From assembly GCF_900143245.1 (NCBI RefSeq), contig NZ_FRDK01000005.1, forward strand, positions 1-64,000: a DNA stretch of 64,000 nucleotides. The letters are read 5' to 3'. The notes beneath the pieces are model-generated. The model saw only the letters and a program-made list of their open reading frames with translations. It ran no database searches and was not told the DNA's origin. This stretch comes from Flavobacterium fryxellicola. Lineage in GTDB: Bacteria > Bacteroidota > Bacteroidia > Flavobacteriales > Flavobacteriaceae. This document shows positions 34,720-46,930 of this stretch, piece by piece (position 1 is the stretch's first letter; each line of letters begins with the position of its first letter). The position numbers were made by a program, and so were the translations under genes.

Positions 34720-34939
34720 AACAATTCGATTTATATAATAGACGCGTTTTGCATTTTTATTTCAAATGCGAAAGTATACCATTTAAAACCGCCTCGAAAA
34801 TATTTTCGATGAAGCACCATTATAATCGTTTAAAGCACAAACTTGTTGTTTAAAGCCACTATTTAATATGCACTTACCACTGAATTATGATGTTCTTGAT
34901 GGCAAGCCATCATACTAGGAGCGAATTCATTTGAAATTC

Positions 34940-35143
34940 TTAAACCAATATTTCGACCAAAAAAGTACACGCTACAGTTTGAAGTGGAATCATAACAAAT
35001 ATAAATAGCCTAAAAATGTAGTCGTATAGATTGACTACCGATCCTAAAATCGATTTTACAAAAAAACCAAATGCGAAGTAGAAAAGAATAAAACTGAAGA
35101 TTTCATTCGTCATAAGCAGCGTTTTACCTTTGTAAAATAACAA
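34940..35143 (-). CDS. Possible small membrane protein
   Basis: A 67-residue frame; a start at residue 11 (MTNEIFSFILFYFAFG) is more likely. It is almost wholly hydrophobic, with two predicted membrane helices (FSFILFYFAFGFFVKSILG and YIFRLFIFVMIPLQTVACTF) joined by a short loop. This resembles the YggT-like small membrane proteins but is too short to assign. It lies downstream of the rpoC operon terminator. It could be a chance frame in an AT-rich spacer. Confidence 0.35.
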   Translation of the reverse strand: MLFYKGKTLLMTNEIFSFILFYFAFGFFVKSILGSVVNLYDYIFRLFIFVMIPLQTVACTFLVEILV

Positions 35144-35170
35144 TGCTATCCTTAGAAATAGGGTGTAAAT

Positions 35171-35204
35171 AAAAAAGGCTTCCGTTGTGACGGAAGCCTT
35201 TTAA
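35171..35204 (-). terminator. Terminator at the end of the rpoBC operon
   Basis: AAGGCTTCCGT and ACGGAAGCCTT form a perfect stem with a 4-base loop, followed on the minus strand by T residues. It lies just behind the DUF3467 gene. Confidence 0.92.
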
Positions 35205-35209
35205 ATAAC

Positions 35210-35521
35210 TTATGCTTGTCCCGCAGGACCAAAATTAAGCGGTATTGGTGTTTGTTCAGTATCTTTAATTTCGCCATGAGCGACTTCAAAACGGTGAATG
35301 TTTTCCCCAATTGCTTTTAATAATCTTTTAGCATGCTGCGGCGTCAAGACAATTCTTGATTTCACCTTAGCTTTTGGTATACCTGGCATGATACTTACAA
35401 AATCTAAAACAAACTCGGATGAGGAGTGATTTATTATTGCTAAATTAGAATAAATTCCTTCAGCAATTTTTTCGTCTAACTCAATGTTAATTTGCTCTTG
35501 TTGTTGATTAGAATTACTCAT
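35210..35521 (-). CDS. DUF3467 domain protein
   Basis: A 103-residue protein that is a single DUF3467 domain: INIELDEKIAEGIYSNLAIINHSSSEFVLDF, then RIVLTPQHAKRLLKAIGENI. The family has no assigned activity. It starts 3 bp behind rpoC and ends at the operon terminator, so it is expressed with RNA polymerase beta'. The same order is common in Bacteroidetes, which suggests a role tied to transcription or translation; that is inference. Confidence 0.92.
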   Translation of the reverse strand: MSNSNQQQEQINIELDEKIAEGIYSNLAIINHSSSEFVLDFVSIMPGIPKAKVKSRIVLTPQHAKRLLKAIGENIHRFEVAHGEIKDTEQTPIPLNFGPAGQA

Positions 35522-35524
35522 ACC

Positions 35525-38500
35525 TTAATAAATATATTCCTCTTTGTTAGCCATCATATCATTGTAATCCTCTTTTGAACCTACAATCGTATTGTCATAT
35601 TCTCTCATACCCGTTCCGGCAGGGATTCTATGTCCTACAATTACATTTTCTTTCAATCCTTCTAAGTAATCGATTTTACCTGCAACCGCAGCTTCATTCA
35701 ATACTTTAGTCGTTTCTTGGAACGATGCAGCAGAGATAAATGATTTTGTTTGAAGTGATGCTCTTGTTATACCTTGTAAAACTGGTGTTGCTGTTGCAGT
35801 TACAACATCACGAGCTACAACAAGATTTTTATCTGTACGTTTCAATAGAGAGTTTTCATCACGCAACTCACGAGGCGTAATAATTTGACCTTCTTTAAGC
35901 GCACTAGAATCTCCAGCATCTTCAACAACTTTCATACCGTATAATTTATCGTTTTGAACGATAAAATCTTTAGTATGAATTAATTGATCTTCTAAGAATA
36001 AAGTATCACCTGGATCTTGAACTCTTACTTTACGCATCATTTGACGTATGACTACTTCAAAGTGTTTGTCGTTAATTTTCACTCCTTGTAAACGGTATAC
36101 TTCTTGAATTTCATTTACCAAATACTGTTGAACAGCCGCTGGTCCTTGAATTCTCAAAATATCATCTGGGGTAATAGCACCATCAGACAAAGGTACACCT
36201 GCTCTAACGAAGTCATTTTCTTGAACTAGAATTTGGCTTGATAACTTAACCAAGTATTTTCTAATGTCTCCAAATTTAGATTCGATAACAACTTCACGAT
36301 TCCCTCTTTTGATTTTTCCAAAAGAAACGACACCGTCAATCTCAGAAACTACAGCTGGATTAGAAGGATTACGAGCTTCTAATAACTCTGTAATTCTAGG
36401 TAAACCTCCTGTAATATCTCCAGATTTAGAAGAACGACGCGGAATTTTAACCAATACTTTACCTGCTTTAATTTTCTCCCCGTTTTCAACCATCAAGTGG
36501 GCTCCAACTGGTAAGTTATAAGAACGAATCAATTCATTGTCTTTACCGTAAACCAATAAAGTTGGAATTAATTTCTTAGCTCTCGATTCAGAAATTACTT
36601 TTTCTTGGAAACCCGTTTGCTCATCAATTTCAACCATGAATGATTGACCTTGCTCTAACTCTTCGTAAGCAATTTTACCAGTGAATTCAGAAACAATAAC
36701 TCCATTGTATGGATCCCATTTACAAATTACATCTCCTTTAACGACAGACTGACCGTCTTTAACGAAAATACTTGAACCATAAGGAATATTATTGGTACTT
36801 AATAAAATACCTGTTCTTTCATCAATTAATTTCAATTCAGTAGAACGAGAAACTACAATATCAACTGCATTTCCTTCACTATCTTCTCCCTTAACAGTTT
36901 TTAAATCTTCTATTTCAAGTTTACCATTAAATTTCGTAATGATACTTGACTCTTCAGATATACCACCTGCAACCCCACCAACGTGGAAGGTACGTAATGT
37001 TAATTGTGTACCAGGTTCTCCAATAGATTGTGCTGCAATTACACCAACAGCTTCTCCTCTTTGTGTCATTTTTCCAGTAGCTAAATTTCTACCGTAACAT
37101 TTAGCACAAATTCCTTTCAACGCTTCACAAGTCAATGGAGAACGAACTTCTACTTTCTCGATAGGAGAAGCATCAATTGCTTTCATTATAACTTCTGTAA
37201 TTTGCTGACCAGAATGAATTAAAATTTCATTGTTTAAAGGATTAATTAAATCTTGTAAAACAACGCGACCTAATATTCTTTCTCCTAATGTTTCAACAAT
37301 TTCTTCATTTTTCTTCAATGCTGCAACTTCAACACCTCTAAGTGTACCACAATCATCGATATTAACAATAACATCTTGAGATACATCATGCAGTCTTCTT
37401 GTTAAATATCCTGCATCCGCCGTTTTCAACGCTGTATCCGCAAGACCTTTACGCGCACCGTGAGTAGAAATAAAGTACTCAAGGATAGAAAGACCTTCTT
37501 TAAAGTTAGAAAGAATAGGGTTTTCGATAATTTCACCACCACCGGCAGTAGATTTTTTTGGCTTAGCCATCAAACCACGCATACCAGTTAACTGACGAAT
37601 TTGTTCTTTGGAACCCCTTGCCCCAGAATCAAGCATCATATACACCGAGTTAAAACCTTGTTGGTCTTCTCTAATGTTTTTCATTGCTAACTCTGTAAGT
37701 TGAGCATTCGCTGAAGTCCACACATCAATAACTTGGTTGTAACGTTCGTTATTGGTGATAAGACCCATGTTATAATTAGCAGAGATGCCTTGAACTTGTT
37801 CTCTAGCGTCTGCAATTAATTTAGGTTTTTGATCTGGAATTCTAATATCACCAAGAGAGAATGACAATCCACCTTTAAAGGCAAATTTGTATCCCATGTC
37901 CTTCATGTTATCCAAAAAAGCTGCAGTAGTAGGTACATCAGTAGCGCTTAAAACATGTCCAATAATATCTCTAAGATTTTTCTTAGTCAATACATCATTG
38001 ATGTATCCGGCTGCTTCCGGCACTACTTCATTAAACAAGACACGACCAGCAGTCGTTTTAATGATTTGGTAAACCAAATCACCTGCTTCATTGAAATGTT
38101 TTGCTCTAATTTTAACAGAAGCATTCAATTCTAATCTACCTTCATTCAAAGCAATATTTACTTCTTCAGCAGAATAAAAAGTGATTCCTTCGCCTAAAAT
38201 TTTAAGTTCTGGAGTGGACAAACGTTCTTTGGTCATATAATAAAGACCAAGCACCATGTCTTGAGAAGGTACCGTAATAGGAGCTCCATTAGCAGGATTC
38301 AGAATATTGTGAGAACCCAACATTAACAATTGTGCTTCCAAAATAGCTTCTGGTCCTAGTGGCAAGTGAACTGCCATTTGATCCCCATCAAAATCCGCAT
38401 TAAATGCAGTACAAACTAAAGGGTGCAATTGGATTGCTTTTCCTTCAATTAATTTTGGTTGGAATGCTTGGATACCTAATCTGTGCAAAGTAGGAGCACG

Positions 38501-39838
38501 ATTCAGTAATATTGGATGCCCTTTGATTACATTTTCAAGGATATCCCAAACTACAGGCTCTTTCTTATCTATTATTTTCTTAGCTGATTTTACAGTTTTT
38601 ACAATTCCTCTTTCTATCAATTTACGGATAACAAAAGGTTTGTATAATTCTGCTGCCATATCTTTTGGGATACCACACTCAGATAATTTTAATTCAGGTC
38701 CAACAACAATTACCGAACGAGCAGAATAATCCACACGTTTTCCAAGTAAATTTTGACGGAAACGTCCTTGTTTACCTTTAAGGGAATCTGATAACGATTT
38801 TAATGGACGGTTTGATTCTGTTTTTACTGCAGATGCTTTACGCGTATTATCGAAAAGTGAATCTACCGATTCTTGCAACATACGTTTTTCGTTTCTCAAG
38901 ATTACTTCTGGAGCTTTAATCTCCATTAATCTTTTCAAACGGTTGTTCCGTATAATTACACGACGGTATAAATCATTTAAATCTGAAGTTGCAAAACGAC
39001 CTCCATCAAGCGGCACAAGCGGACGTAATTCTGGTGGAATAACTGGTACCACTTTCATAATCATCCATTCCGGACGATTTTCACGGTTCAAGTTAGACTC
39101 CCGGAAAGATTCAACAACTTGTAATCTTTTTAATGCTTCCGTTTTACGTTGTTTAGACGTTTCATTGTTAGCATTATGTCTTAATTGGTAAGACAATTGA
39201 TCTAAGTCAATTCTAGCTAATAAGTCCATAATACACTCTGCTCCCATTTTGGCAACAAATTTATTTGGATCAAAATCATCAAGATATTGATTGTCTGCAG
39301 GAAGCGTGTCAAGGATATTCAAATATTCTTCCTCTGTAAGGAAGTCCAACCTTTGTACTGATTCCCCTTCTGCGTTTTTAGCAATACCTGCTTGGATTAC
39401 TACGTATCTTTCGTAATAGATAATCATATCTAATTTCTTAGATGGAAGTCCAAGGATGTAACCTATTTTATTTGGAAGAGAACGGAAATACCAGATATGA
39501 GCAATTGGCACAACAAGGTTGATGTGACCTACTCTATCTCTACGTACTTTCTTCTCCGTAACTTCAACACCACAACGGTCACAGATAATCCCTTTGTAAC
39601 GTATTCTTTTATATTTACCGCAAGCACATTCAAAATCTTTTACTGGTCCGAAGATACGTTCGCAAAAAAGACCATCACGCTCTGGTTTGTGCGTTCTGTA
39701 GTTAATAGTTTCCGGTTTTAACACTTCACCTCTTGATTCTTTCAAGATAGATTCAGGAGAAGCAAGACCTATTGAGATTTTATTAAACCTTTTTACAGGG
39801 TTTTTATCTTTGTTGTTATTATTTCTATTATTCATCAT
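35525..39838 (-). CDS. rpoC: DNA-directed RNA polymerase beta' subunit
   Basis: The 1437-residue catalytic subunit. The N-terminal zinc site is visible in [25 protein letters not shown], the catalytic Mg-binding aspartates in [12 protein letters not shown], the second zinc site near [13 protein letters not shown], the trigger-loop region in [21 protein letters not shown]. The C-terminus has [17 protein letters not shown] [16 protein letters not shown]. Two adjacent ATG codons are possible starts. It follows rpoB but after an unusually long 241-bp spacer with a palindrome. Confidence 0.99.
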   Translation of the reverse strand: MMNNRNNNNKDKNPVKRFNKISIGLASPESILKESRGEVLKPETINYRTHKPERDGLFCERIFGPVKDFECACGKYKRIRYKGIICDRCGVEVTEKKVRRDRVGHINLVVPIAHIWYFRSLPNKIGYILGLPSKKLDMIIYYERYVVIQAGIAKNAEGESVQRLDFLTEEEYLNILDTLPADNQYLDDFDPNKFVAKMGAECIMDLLARIDLDQLSYQLRHNANNETSKQRKTEALKRLQVVESFRESNLNRENRPEWMIMKVVPVIPPELRPLVPLDGGRFATSDLNDLYRRVIIRNNRLKRLMEIKAPEVILRNEKRMLQESVDSLFDNTRKASAVKTESNRPLKSLSDSLKGKQGRFRQNLLGKRVDYSARSVIVVGPELKLSECGIPKDMAAELYKPFVIRKLIERGIVKTVKSAKKIIDKKEPVVWDILENVIKGHPILLNRAPTLHRLGIQAFQPKLIEGKAIQLHPLVCTAFNADFDGDQMAVHLPLGPEAILEAQLLMLGSHNILNPANGAPITVPSQDMVLGLYYMTKERLSTPELKILGEGITFYSAEEVNIALNEGRLELNASVKIRAKHFNEAGDLVYQIIKTTAGRVLFNEVVPEAAGYINDVLTKKNLRDIIGHVLSATDVPTTAAFLDNMKDMGYKFAFKGGLSFSLGDIRIPDQKPKLIADAREQVQGISANYNMGLITNNERYNQVIDVWTSANAQLTELAMKNIREDQQGFNSVYMMLDSGARGSKEQIRQLTGMRGLMAKPKKSTAGGGEIIENPILSNFKEGLSILEYFISTHGARKGLADTALKTADAGYLTRRLHDVSQDVIVNIDDCGTLRGVEVAALKKNEEIVETLGERILGRVVLQDLINPLNNEILIHSGQQITEVIMKAIDASPIEKVEVRSPLTCEALKGICAKCYGRNLATGKMTQRGEAVGVIAAQSIGEPGTQLTLRTFHVGGVAGGISEESSIITKFNGKLEIEDLKTVKGEDSEGNAVDIVVSRSTELKLIDERTGILLSTNNIPYGSSIFVKDGQSVVKGDVICKWDPYNGVIVSEFTGKIAYEELEQGQSFMVEIDEQTGFQEKVISESRAKKLIPTLLVYGKDNELIRSYNLPVGAHLMVENGEKIKAGKVLVKIPRRSSKSGDITGGLPRITELLEARNPSNPAVVSEIDGVVSFGKIKRGNREVVIESKFGDIRKYLVKLSSQILVQENDFVRAGVPLSDGAITPDDILRIQGPAAVQQYLVNEIQEVYRLQGVKINDKHFEVVIRQMMRKVRVQDPGDTLFLEDQLIHTKDFIVQNDKLYGMKVVEDAGDSSALKEGQIITPRELRDENSLLKRTDKNLVVARDVVTATATPVLQGITRASLQTKSFISAASFQETTKVLNEAAVAGKIDYLEGLKENVIVGHRIPAGTGMREYDNTIVGSKEDYNDMMANKEEYIY

Positions 39839-40029
39839 AGCTTTTACTATTGATTTATTTGCAATTAAAAATTGATTTTTGTTTAAACGTTACGGTGTAC
39901 CGTCTAAACTCCGCGGGTTACTTCTCTAAACTTCAAATTAGAAGTGCTAGTTATAAACATTTGAAATATTTATAAAAAATCGGAACGGTTTACGGGTATA
40001 AATCCTGAAAACTAATTAAAAAAGTAAAC

Positions 40030-40081
40030 AGTATTCAGTATTCAGTTTTGAACTGAACACTGACACTGATTACTGAATACT
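40030..40081. repeat. Palindrome with heptamer units between rpoB and rpoC
   Basis: AGTATTCAGTATTCAGT (40030-40046) and ACTGATTACTGAATACT (40065-40081) pair with a single mismatch. On the minus strand it follows the rpoB stop immediately and is followed by a T-rich stretch (GTTTACTTTTTT). It is built from CTGAATA-like heptamers and its last two units, CTGATTA and CTGAATA, stand flush with the stop codon, exactly as behind the permease gene at 8835. It may reduce or modulate read-through into rpoC. Confidence 0.75.
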
Positions 40082-43000
40082 ATTCTTCTAAACGAATGTC
40101 AAGACCAAGCCCTTTCAATTCATGCATCAATACATTGAATGATTCCGGCAATCCTGGTTCTGGCATAGATTCTCCTTTTACGATGGCTTCGTAAGTTTTG
40201 GCTCTACCAATTACATCATCCGACTTCACAGTCAAGATTTCTCTAAGTGTACTTGATGCTCCATAAGCCTCAAGTGCCCAAACTTCCATCTCTCCAAAAC
40301 GTTGTCCTCCAAATTGAGCTTTACCTCCAAGTGGTTGTTGTGTAATCAACGAGTATGGACCTATAGAACGTGCGTGCATTTTATCGTCAACCATGTGTCC
40401 AAGTTTCAACATATAGATAACTCCTACTGTTGCCGCTTGATGGAAACGCTCTCCTGTACCACCATCATATAAATGTGTATGTCCAAAACGTGGTATTCCA
40501 GCTTCGTCAGTCAATTCATTAATTTGATCCAAAGTCGCTCCGTCAAAAATTGGTGTAGCAAATTTTCTACCCAAGTTCATTCCAGCCCAACCAAGTACCG
40601 TTTCATAAATTTGACCAATGTTCATACGTGAAGGTACACCTAATGGGTTCAACACGATATCAACTGGCGTTCCGTCTTCAAGGAAAGGCATGTCTTCGTG
40701 ACGAACGATACGAGCAACAATACCTTTGTTACCGTGACGTCCCGCCATTTTATCCCCAACTTTCAGTTTACGTTTTTTGGCAATATATACTTTCGCTAAT
40801 TTCAAGATTCCTGCTGGCAATTCATCTCCAACAGTAATAGTGAATTTCTCTCTACGTAATGCACCTTGTAAATCGTTCAATTTAATTTTATAGTTATGAA
40901 TTAAATCATTAACCATTTTATTAGCTGCATCATCTGCAACCCATTGACCTTTACTTAAGTGAGCAAAATCTTCTACAGCATAAAGCATTTTTTGTGTGTA
41001 TTTTTTACCTTTTGGTAAAACTTCCTCACCCAAATCGTTCATTACCCCTTGAGATGTTTTTCCGTTTACGATCAAGAAAAGTTTCTCCACTAATTTGTCT
41101 TTTAATTCAACAAATTTATCTTCAAATTCCATTTCAAGTGCTCCTAAAGCATCCTTGTCTTGCGTACGTTTACGTTTATCTTTCACTGCTCTTGCGAACA
41201 ATTTTTTGTCTAAAACAACACCATGTAAAGAAGGAGATGCTTTTAATGAAGCATCTTTTACATCACCTGCTTTGTCCCCGAAGATTGCACGAAGCAATTT
41301 TTCTTCTGGAGTAGGATCTGATTCTCCTTTTGGAGTAATTTTTCCAATAAGAATGTCACCAGGTTTAACCTCGGCTCCAATTCTAATCATACCATTTTCA
41401 TCTAAATCTTTAGTAGCTTCTTCAGAAACATTCGGTATATCATTGGTCAATTCTTCGTTACCTAATTTAGTATCCCTAACTTCTAATGAATAATCATCCA
41501 CGTGAATAGAGGTAAAAATATCGTCACGAACTACTTTTTCAGAAATTACAATCGCATCCTCAAAGTTGTATCCTTTCCATGGCATAAAAGCAACTTTAAG
41601 GTTTCTACCTAAAGCTAGTTCCCCATTTTGAGTCGCATATCCTTCTGATAATACTTGTCCAGGTACCACTCTATCCCCTTTTCTTACGATAGGTTTAAGG
41701 TTGATACTTGTCCCTTGATTGGTTTTTCTAAATTTAATTAGATTGTATGTTTTTTCATCAGGCTCAAAACTCACCATTCTTTCTTCCTCAGAACGATCGT
41801 ATTTGATAGTGATAATATTTGCATCTACATATTCAATAACTCCATCTCCTTCAGCATTAATCAATACTCTAGAATCAGAAGCTACTTGACGCTCTAAACC
41901 AGTTCCAACAATAGGAGCTTCAGGACGAATTAATGGTACGGCCTGACGCATCATGTTAGATCCCATCAAGGCTCTATTCGCATCATCATGTTCCAAGAAA
42001 GGAATCAATGAAGCAGAAATAGAAGCGATTTGATTTGGAGCAACATCCGTGTAATCCACTCTTGCTGGCTCAATTACTGGGAAATCACCTTCTTGACGTG
42101 CAATAACGTCTTCGGCAGTAATTTTTCCAGTAGCATCCATTTGAATGTTTGCTTGCGCAATTAACATTCCTTCTTCTTCTTCTGCGCTTAAGTAAACAGG
42201 AGTAGACACTAAATCTACAGTTCCATTAGTTACTTTACGGTACGGTGTTTCAATGAAACCCATTCCGTTTACCTTCGCATAAACACCAAGAGATGAAATC
42301 AAACCAATGTTTGGTCCCTCAGGAGTTTCAATTGGACATAAGCGTCCGTAATGCGTATAGTGAACGTCACGAACCTCAAATCCTGCTCTCTCTCTCGAAA
42401 GTCCACCTGGTCCTAGTGCAGACAATCTTCTCTTGTGCGTAATCTCGGCAAGTGGATTCGTTTGATCCATAAACTGAGACAACTGGTTTGTACCAAAGAA
42501 AGAGTTGATAACCGATGATAATGTTTTAGCATTGATCAAATCGATTGGTGTAAACACCTCGTTATCTCTAACGTTCATTCTCTCACGAATAGTTCTCGCC
42601 ATACGCGCTAAACCAACACCGAATTGTTGAGACAATTGTTCTCCAACTGTTCTAACACGACGGTTTGATAAGTGATCAATATCATCAATCTCTGCTTTAG
42701 AGTTGATCAATTCGATCAAATATTTCACGATAGTTATGATATCTTCTTTGGTCAAGACTTGCTTTTCCATTGGAGTATCCAACCCTAATTTTTTATTTAT
42801 TCTGTAGCGACCTACTTCACCTAAGTTGTAACGTTGGTCAGAGAAGAATAATTTATCTATAATACCACGCGCCGTTTCTTCATCAGGCGGTTCAGCGTTA
42901 CGCAATTGTCTGTAGATATGTTCAACAGCCTCTTTTTCAGAGTTTGTTGGATCTTTTTGTAGCGTATTATGGATGATGGCATAATCGCCTTGATTAGCAT

Positions 43001-43892
43001 CTTCTTTATGCAACAAAATAGATTTAACGTTAGAATCAATGATTTCTTCCACATTATCTTTATCGATAATTGTATCTCTATCAAGGATTATTTCGTTACG
43101 TTCGATAGAAACGACTTCACCAGTGTCTTCATCAACGAAATCTTCATGCCATGTATTCAATACACGAGCCGCTAATTTTCTACCAATATATTTTTTTAGT
43201 CCTGTTTTAGAAACTTTAATTTCTTCCGCAAGATCAAAAATCTCAAGGATATCCTTGTCTCTTTCGAATCCAATAGCACGGAATAAAGTAGTTACAGGTA
43301 ATTTTTTCTTTCTGTCGATATAAGCATACATTACGCTGTTTATATCTGTAGAGAATTCTATCCAAGAACCTTTAAAAGGAATTACTCTGGCAGAATATAA
43401 TTTTGTTCCATTTGCATGGAATGATTGACCAAAGAAAACACCTGGAGATCGGTGTAATTGAGAAACAACTACACGCTCAGCACCATTAATAACAAAGGTA
43501 CCGCTTGGCGTCATATAAGGAATTGTACCAAGATAAACATCTTGAACAATCGTTTCAAAATCTTCATGTTCTGGATCTGTACAATATAGTTTTAACCTTG
43601 CTTTTAAAGGCACACTATAAGTAAGTCCTCTTTCTATACATTCTTGAATTGTATAACGTGGTGGATCTACAAAATAATCAAGAAATTCTAATACAAAGTT
43701 ATTTCTTGTATCAGTAATTGGGAAATTTTCCATGAAGGTATTGTAAAGCCCTTCGTCACCTCTTTCGTCAGATTTGGTTTCTAATTGAAAAAAATCTTTA
43801 AACGATTTAACCTGAACATCTAGAAAATCTGGATAGTCAGGAATATTTTTTGTGGAGGCAAAATTCAATCTTTCAGTCTGATTTGTTAGCAT
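40080..43892 (-). CDS. rpoB: DNA-directed RNA polymerase beta subunit
   Basis: The start was set at ATG 43892 ([20 protein letters not shown]), giving 1270 residues; the frame begins one TTG codon earlier. Landmarks are the rifampicin-binding cluster ([20 protein letters not shown], then [14 protein letters not shown]), all with wild-type residues at the usual resistance positions, [13 protein letters not shown], and the C-terminal [24 protein letters not shown]. An attenuator-like hairpin lies 210 bp upstream, behind rplL. Confidence 0.99.
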   Translation of the reverse strand: MLTNQTERLNFASTKNIPDYPDFLDVQVKSFKDFFQLETKSDERGDEGLYNTFMENFPITDTRNNFVLEFLDYFVDPPRYTIQECIERGLTYSVPLKARLKLYCTDPEHEDFETIVQDVYLGTIPYMTPSGTFVINGAERVVVSQLHRSPGVFFGQSFHANGTKLYSARVIPFKGSWIEFSTDINSVMYAYIDRKKKLPVTTLFRAIGFERDKDILEIFDLAEEIKVSKTGLKKYIGRKLAARVLNTWHEDFVDEDTGEVVSIERNEIILDRDTIIDKDNVEEIIDSNVKSILLHKEDANQGDYAIIHNTLQKDPTNSEKEAVEHIYRQLRNAEPPDEETARGIIDKLFFSDQRYNLGEVGRYRINKKLGLDTPMEKQVLTKEDIITIVKYLIELINSKAEIDDIDHLSNRRVRTVGEQLSQQFGVGLARMARTIRERMNVRDNEVFTPIDLINAKTLSSVINSFFGTNQLSQFMDQTNPLAEITHKRRLSALGPGGLSRERAGFEVRDVHYTHYGRLCPIETPEGPNIGLISSLGVYAKVNGMGFIETPYRKVTNGTVDLVSTPVYLSAEEEEGMLIAQANIQMDATGKITAEDVIARQEGDFPVIEPARVDYTDVAPNQIASISASLIPFLEHDDANRALMGSNMMRQAVPLIRPEAPIVGTGLERQVASDSRVLINAEGDGVIEYVDANIITIKYDRSEEERMVSFEPDEKTYNLIKFRKTNQGTSINLKPIVRKGDRVVPGQVLSEGYATQNGELALGRNLKVAFMPWKGYNFEDAIVISEKVVRDDIFTSIHVDDYSLEVRDTKLGNEELTNDIPNVSEEATKDLDENGMIRIGAEVKPGDILIGKITPKGESDPTPEEKLLRAIFGDKAGDVKDASLKASPSLHGVVLDKKLFARAVKDKRKRTQDKDALGALEMEFEDKFVELKDKLVEKLFLIVNGKTSQGVMNDLGEEVLPKGKKYTQKMLYAVEDFAHLSKGQWVADDAANKMVNDLIHNYKIKLNDLQGALRREKFTITVGDELPAGILKLAKVYIAKKRKLKVGDKMAGRHGNKGIVARIVRHEDMPFLEDGTPVDIVLNPLGVPSRMNIGQIYETVLGWAGMNLGRKFATPIFDGATLDQINELTDEAGIPRFGHTHLYDGGTGERFHQAATVGVIYMLKLGHMVDDKMHARSIGPYSLITQQPLGGKAQFGGQRFGEMEVWALEAYGASSTLREILTVKSDDVIGRAKTYEAIVKGESMPEPGLPESFNVLMHELKGLGLDIRLEE

Positions 43893-44100
43893 CAATGGAC
43901 AAAATTTTGATTAAAAAAGTAATTTTTTGGTGTAAACAATAAATTATTTACCTTAAAATTTTACAACCATTACATCTTTAAAAATCAATTTAAGATAACT
44001 ACTTTCTTATTATCTGTTAATTTTTTTTCCTCGTAATGGGTAAAATGAATTTAATTAAAAGACTAAAATGCAAGTACACAAGGCAGCCTTTTGTTATACG

Positions 44101-44146
44101 AAAAATGGTTTAGGTCATTGGGTGACTAAACCCAAGACCTAAACCG
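44101..44146 (-). terminator. Attenuator-like hairpin between rplL and rpoB
   Basis: GGTTTAGGTCATTGGGT (44107-44123) pairs with ACCCAAGACCTAAACC (44130-44145) with one bulged base, and five T residues follow on the minus strand. It stands 22 bp behind the rplL stop and about 210 bp before rpoB. In other bacteria a partial terminator at this place sets the ratio of ribosomal protein to polymerase mRNA. Confidence 0.8.
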
Positions 44147-44167
44147 TATTCTTTAAACTGATTTTAA

Positions 44168-44536
44168 CTATTTAAGTTCAACCTCAGCTCCAGCTTCTTC
44201 TAAAGATTTTTTAAGCCCTTCAGCCTCTTCTTTAGAAACACCTTCTTTAACGTTGCTTGGTGCGCTATCTACTACATCTTTAGCTTCTTTCAAACCTAAA
44301 CCTGTAAGTTCTTTAACCAATTTCACTACAGCTAATTTAGAAGCACCTGCTGCTTTCAATACAACTGTAAATTCTGTTTGCACATCTTCAGCAGCAGCTT
44401 CGCCACCACCTGAAACTACTACAGCTGCAGCAGCTGGTTCGATTCCGTACTCATCTTTTAATATTGTTGCTAATTCGTTAACTTCTTTTACTGTTAGGTT
44501 AACTAATTGTTCTGCGAATTGTTTCAAATCTGCCAT
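44168..44536 (-). CDS. rplL: Ribosomal protein bL12 (L7/L12)
   Basis: The acidic 122-residue stalk protein, present in several copies per ribosome and contacting GTPase factors. It has the N-terminal dimerisation segment ([31 protein letters not shown]), the alanine-rich hinge, and the C-terminal domain ending [14 protein letters not shown] with the factor-binding [24 protein letters not shown]. Follows rplJ by 90 bp. Confidence 0.98.
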   Translation of the reverse strand: MADLKQFAEQLVNLTVKEVNELATILKDEYGIEPAAAAVVVSGGGEAAAEDVQTEFTVVLKAAGASKLAVVKLVKELTGLGLKEAKDVVDSAPSNVKEGVSKEEAEGLKKSLEEAGAEVELK

Positions 44537-44626
44537 TTTTTCTATCGTTTTAAAATGATTTGTAAAAATATAATTTATTTATTGTGCGCTTTTTAAAATA
44601 AAACACTGACTATAAAGTCGGTTTTA

Positions 44627-45139
44627 TTATGCTTCCGCTTCTTCGGTAGCCTCTTCGCTTTTTGCGAATTGGTTTTGAAGAGCAGAAATAACTCTTTGTG
44701 CTGGTGACTGTAACAATCCGATAAGTTCGCCGATAAGCTCTTCTTTCGATTTGATAGTTGCTAATGCATCTAATTGATCGTCACCAATGTAAACTTCAGC
44801 GTTGATATAAGCACCCTTTAATAAAGGGGTAGCAGATTTTTTTCTGAAATCTTTAATTATTTTTCCAGGTGCATTTGCAACGTCTGAAATAAAGATAGCA
44901 CTGTTACCTGTCAAAACTGAAGGTAAATCACCATAATCATTAGCAGAAGCCTCCATTGCTTTTGCAAGCAACGTATTTTTTACAACCTCTAATTTTATAC
45001 CTGCTTTGTAACAAGCCCTTCTCAAGTTTGAAGTAGCCTCTGCATTCATACCAGAAATATCAGATACATAAACAATGTTTGTACCGGCTAACTGTGCAGT
45101 TAAAACTTCAATCGCGATTGATTTCTCTTCTCTAGTCAT
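44627..45139 (-). CDS. rplJ: Ribosomal protein uL10
   Basis: A 170-residue protein that anchors the bL12 stalk to 23S rRNA. It starts MTREEKSIAIEVLTAQLAG and has the YVSDISGMNAEATSNLRRACYKAGIKLEVVKNTLLAKA RNA-binding region. The C-terminal helix (about residues 140-165) carries bL12 dimers. It begins 22 bp after rplA. Confidence 0.98.
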   Translation of the reverse strand: MTREEKSIAIEVLTAQLAGTNIVYVSDISGMNAEATSNLRRACYKAGIKLEVVKNTLLAKAMEASANDYGDLPSVLTGNSAIFISDVANAPGKIIKDFRKKSATPLLKGAYINAEVYIGDDQLDALATIKSKEELIGELIGLLQSPAQRVISALQNQFAKSEEATEEAEA

Positions 45140-45161
45140 ACTAAAAATTTTTAACTACCAA

Positions 45162-45851
45162 TTATACTGCTTTAGGATCCAATGCAATTGCAGGACTCAT
45201 TGTGCTAGTTAGGTAAATACTTTTAATGTATGTTCCTTTAGCCGCAGTTGGTTTAAGTTTGATTAATGTTTGAATAATTTCGTGAGCATTGTCAATGATT
45301 TGTTCTGTTCCAAAAGAAACTTTACCAATTCCTGCATGCACTATACCAGTTTTATCAACTTTGAAATCGATTTTACCGGCTTTAACCTCAGCAACAGCTT
45401 TTGCAACATCCATAGTTACAGTACCTGTCTTAGGGTTAGGCATTAAACCTCTAGGTCCTAATATACGACCTAATGGGCCTAATTTACCCATAACAGAAGG
45501 CATAGTGATAATTACATCAACATCTGTCCAACCGTCTTTGATTTTTTGTAAATAATCGTCAAGACCCACAAAGTCTGCACCAGCTGCCAAAGCTTCCGCT
45601 TCTTTATCTGGAGTCACCAATGCTAATACTTTAACGTCTTTACCAGTTCCATGAGGTAATGTTACCACACCTCTAACCATTTGATTCGCTTTTCTTGGAT
45701 CTACACCCAAACGTACTGCGATATCAACAGACTCATCAAATTTTGCAGAAGCAACTACTTTTATCAATGCCGCAGCATCTTTAAGAGAATATAGTTTGTT
45801 CTTTTCAATTTTTGAAGCAGCCTCTTTTTGCTTTTTTGTCAATTTTGCCAT
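45162..45851 (-). CDS. rplA: Ribosomal protein uL1
   Basis: A 229-residue protein of the L1 stalk, near the E site. The signature [33 protein letters not shown] is visible in the middle (about residues 112-145), and the lid/N-terminal region starts [27 protein letters not shown]. It follows rplK by 13 bp, so the two are probably translationally linked. Confidence 0.98.
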   Translation of the reverse strand: MAKLTKKQKEAASKIEKNKLYSLKDAAALIKVVASAKFDESVDIAVRLGVDPRKANQMVRGVVTLPHGTGKDVKVLALVTPDKEAEALAAGADFVGLDDYLQKIKDGWTDVDVIITMPSVMGKLGPLGRILGPRGLMPNPKTGTVTMDVAKAVAEVKAGKIDFKVDKTGIVHAGIGKVSFGTEQIIDNAHEIIQTLIKLKPTAAKGTYIKSIYLTSTMSPAIALDPKAV

Positions 45852-45864
45852 GTCTTTCTCTTAA

Positions 45865-46302
45865 TTAAAAAGGAGCGTCTCCTGATACAGTTATACCCAT
45901 AGATCTAGCTGTTCCAGCAACCATACTCATTGCAGACTCCATAGTGAATGCGTTTAAGTCTGGCATCTTGTCTTCAGCAATAGCTCTAATTTGTTCCCAA
46001 GTAACACTAGCTACTTTTTTACGATTAGGCTCACCAGAACCAGATTTTAGCTTTGCAGCTTCCATTAACTGAACTGCTGCTGGAGGAGTTTTTACAACAA
46101 AATCAAATGATTTGTCTTTATACACAGTAATTTGTACTGGGCATATTTTGCCGGGTTTATCTTGAGTTCTTGCATTAAATTGCTTGCAAAACTCCATGAT
46201 GTTTACCCCAGCAGCTCCTAAAGCAGGTCCAACCGGTGGCGACGGATTCGCAGCACCTCCCTTAACTTGTAGTTTAACTACCTTACTAATTTCTTTAGCC
46301 AT
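45865..46302 (-). CDS. rplK: Ribosomal protein uL11
   Basis: A 145-residue protein of the GTPase-associated centre. It has the proline-rich N-terminal segment [32 protein letters not shown] and the C-terminal RNA-binding domain with [31 protein letters not shown], ending in the [13 protein letters not shown] motif. Confidence 0.98.
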   Translation of the reverse strand: MAKEISKVVKLQVKGGAANPSPPVGPALGAAGVNIMEFCKQFNARTQDKPGKICPVQITVYKDKSFDFVVKTPPAAVQLMEAAKLKSGSGEPNRKKVASVTWEQIRAIAEDKMPDLNAFTMESAMSMVAGTARSMGITVSGDAPF

Positions 46303-46368
46303 TTTTTAAAAATTTAACATTACAATCATTGGAAGCGATTGTAATGGATATTATAGATGTAACAAAAA

Positions 46369-46920
46369 TTATACTTTTTCAACTTGCATAAAACTCAACT
46401 CTAATGGTGTTTTTCTTCCGAAAATCTTTACCATCACCTCTAGTTTACGCTTTTCTTCATTAATTTTCTCAACAGTACCGTTAAATCCATTGAAAGGACC
46501 ATCAACAACCTTAATTGTTTCTCCTATATTAAAAGGTATTGCACGCGTATCGGTATTAACCGCTAACTCATCCACTTTACCTAACATTCTGTTTACTTCT
46601 GAAATTCGTAAAGGAACAGGCTCTCCACCTTTAATTTCCCCTAAAAATCCAATAACGCTTGTTATTGACTTAATAATATGAGGTATTTCTCCAATAAGAT
46701 TTGCCTCAATCATAACATAACCCGGAAAATAAACTTTGTCTTTGATTATTTTTTTTCCTTCTTTAACGGTAACGACTTTTTCAGTAGGAACTAAAACTTG
46801 GGAAACATAATCACCCATACCTAATCTTGCGATTTCGGTCTCGATGTATGCTTTCACCTTATTTTCTTGTCCGCTTACTGCTCTAACGACATACCACTTT
46901 TTAATATTATTATCTGCCAT
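46369..46920 (-). CDS. nusG: Transcription termination/antitermination protein NusG
   Basis: A 183-residue transcription factor with the NGN domain starting KWYVVRAVSGQENKVKAYIE and the FPGYVMIEANL motif (about residues 62-72). The C-terminal KOW domain (IKVVDGPFNGFNGTVEKINEEKRKL) follows at about 128-180. It binds the polymerase clamp, which is encoded further along the same operon. It begins 10 bp after secE. Confidence 0.98.
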   Translation of the reverse strand: MADNNIKKWYVVRAVSGQENKVKAYIETEIARLGMGDYVSQVLVPTEKVVTVKEGKKIIKDKVYFPGYVMIEANLIGEIPHIIKSITSVIGFLGEIKGGEPVPLRISEVNRMLGKVDELAVNTDTRAIPFNIGETIKVVDGPFNGFNGTVEKINEEKRKLEVMVKIFGRKTPLELSFMQVEKV

Positions 46921-46930
46921 AACAAAAAAT

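Noticed and set aside
42857..43084. Small minus-strand frame inside rpoB
   Set aside because: It is a shifted frame within a highly conserved gene.
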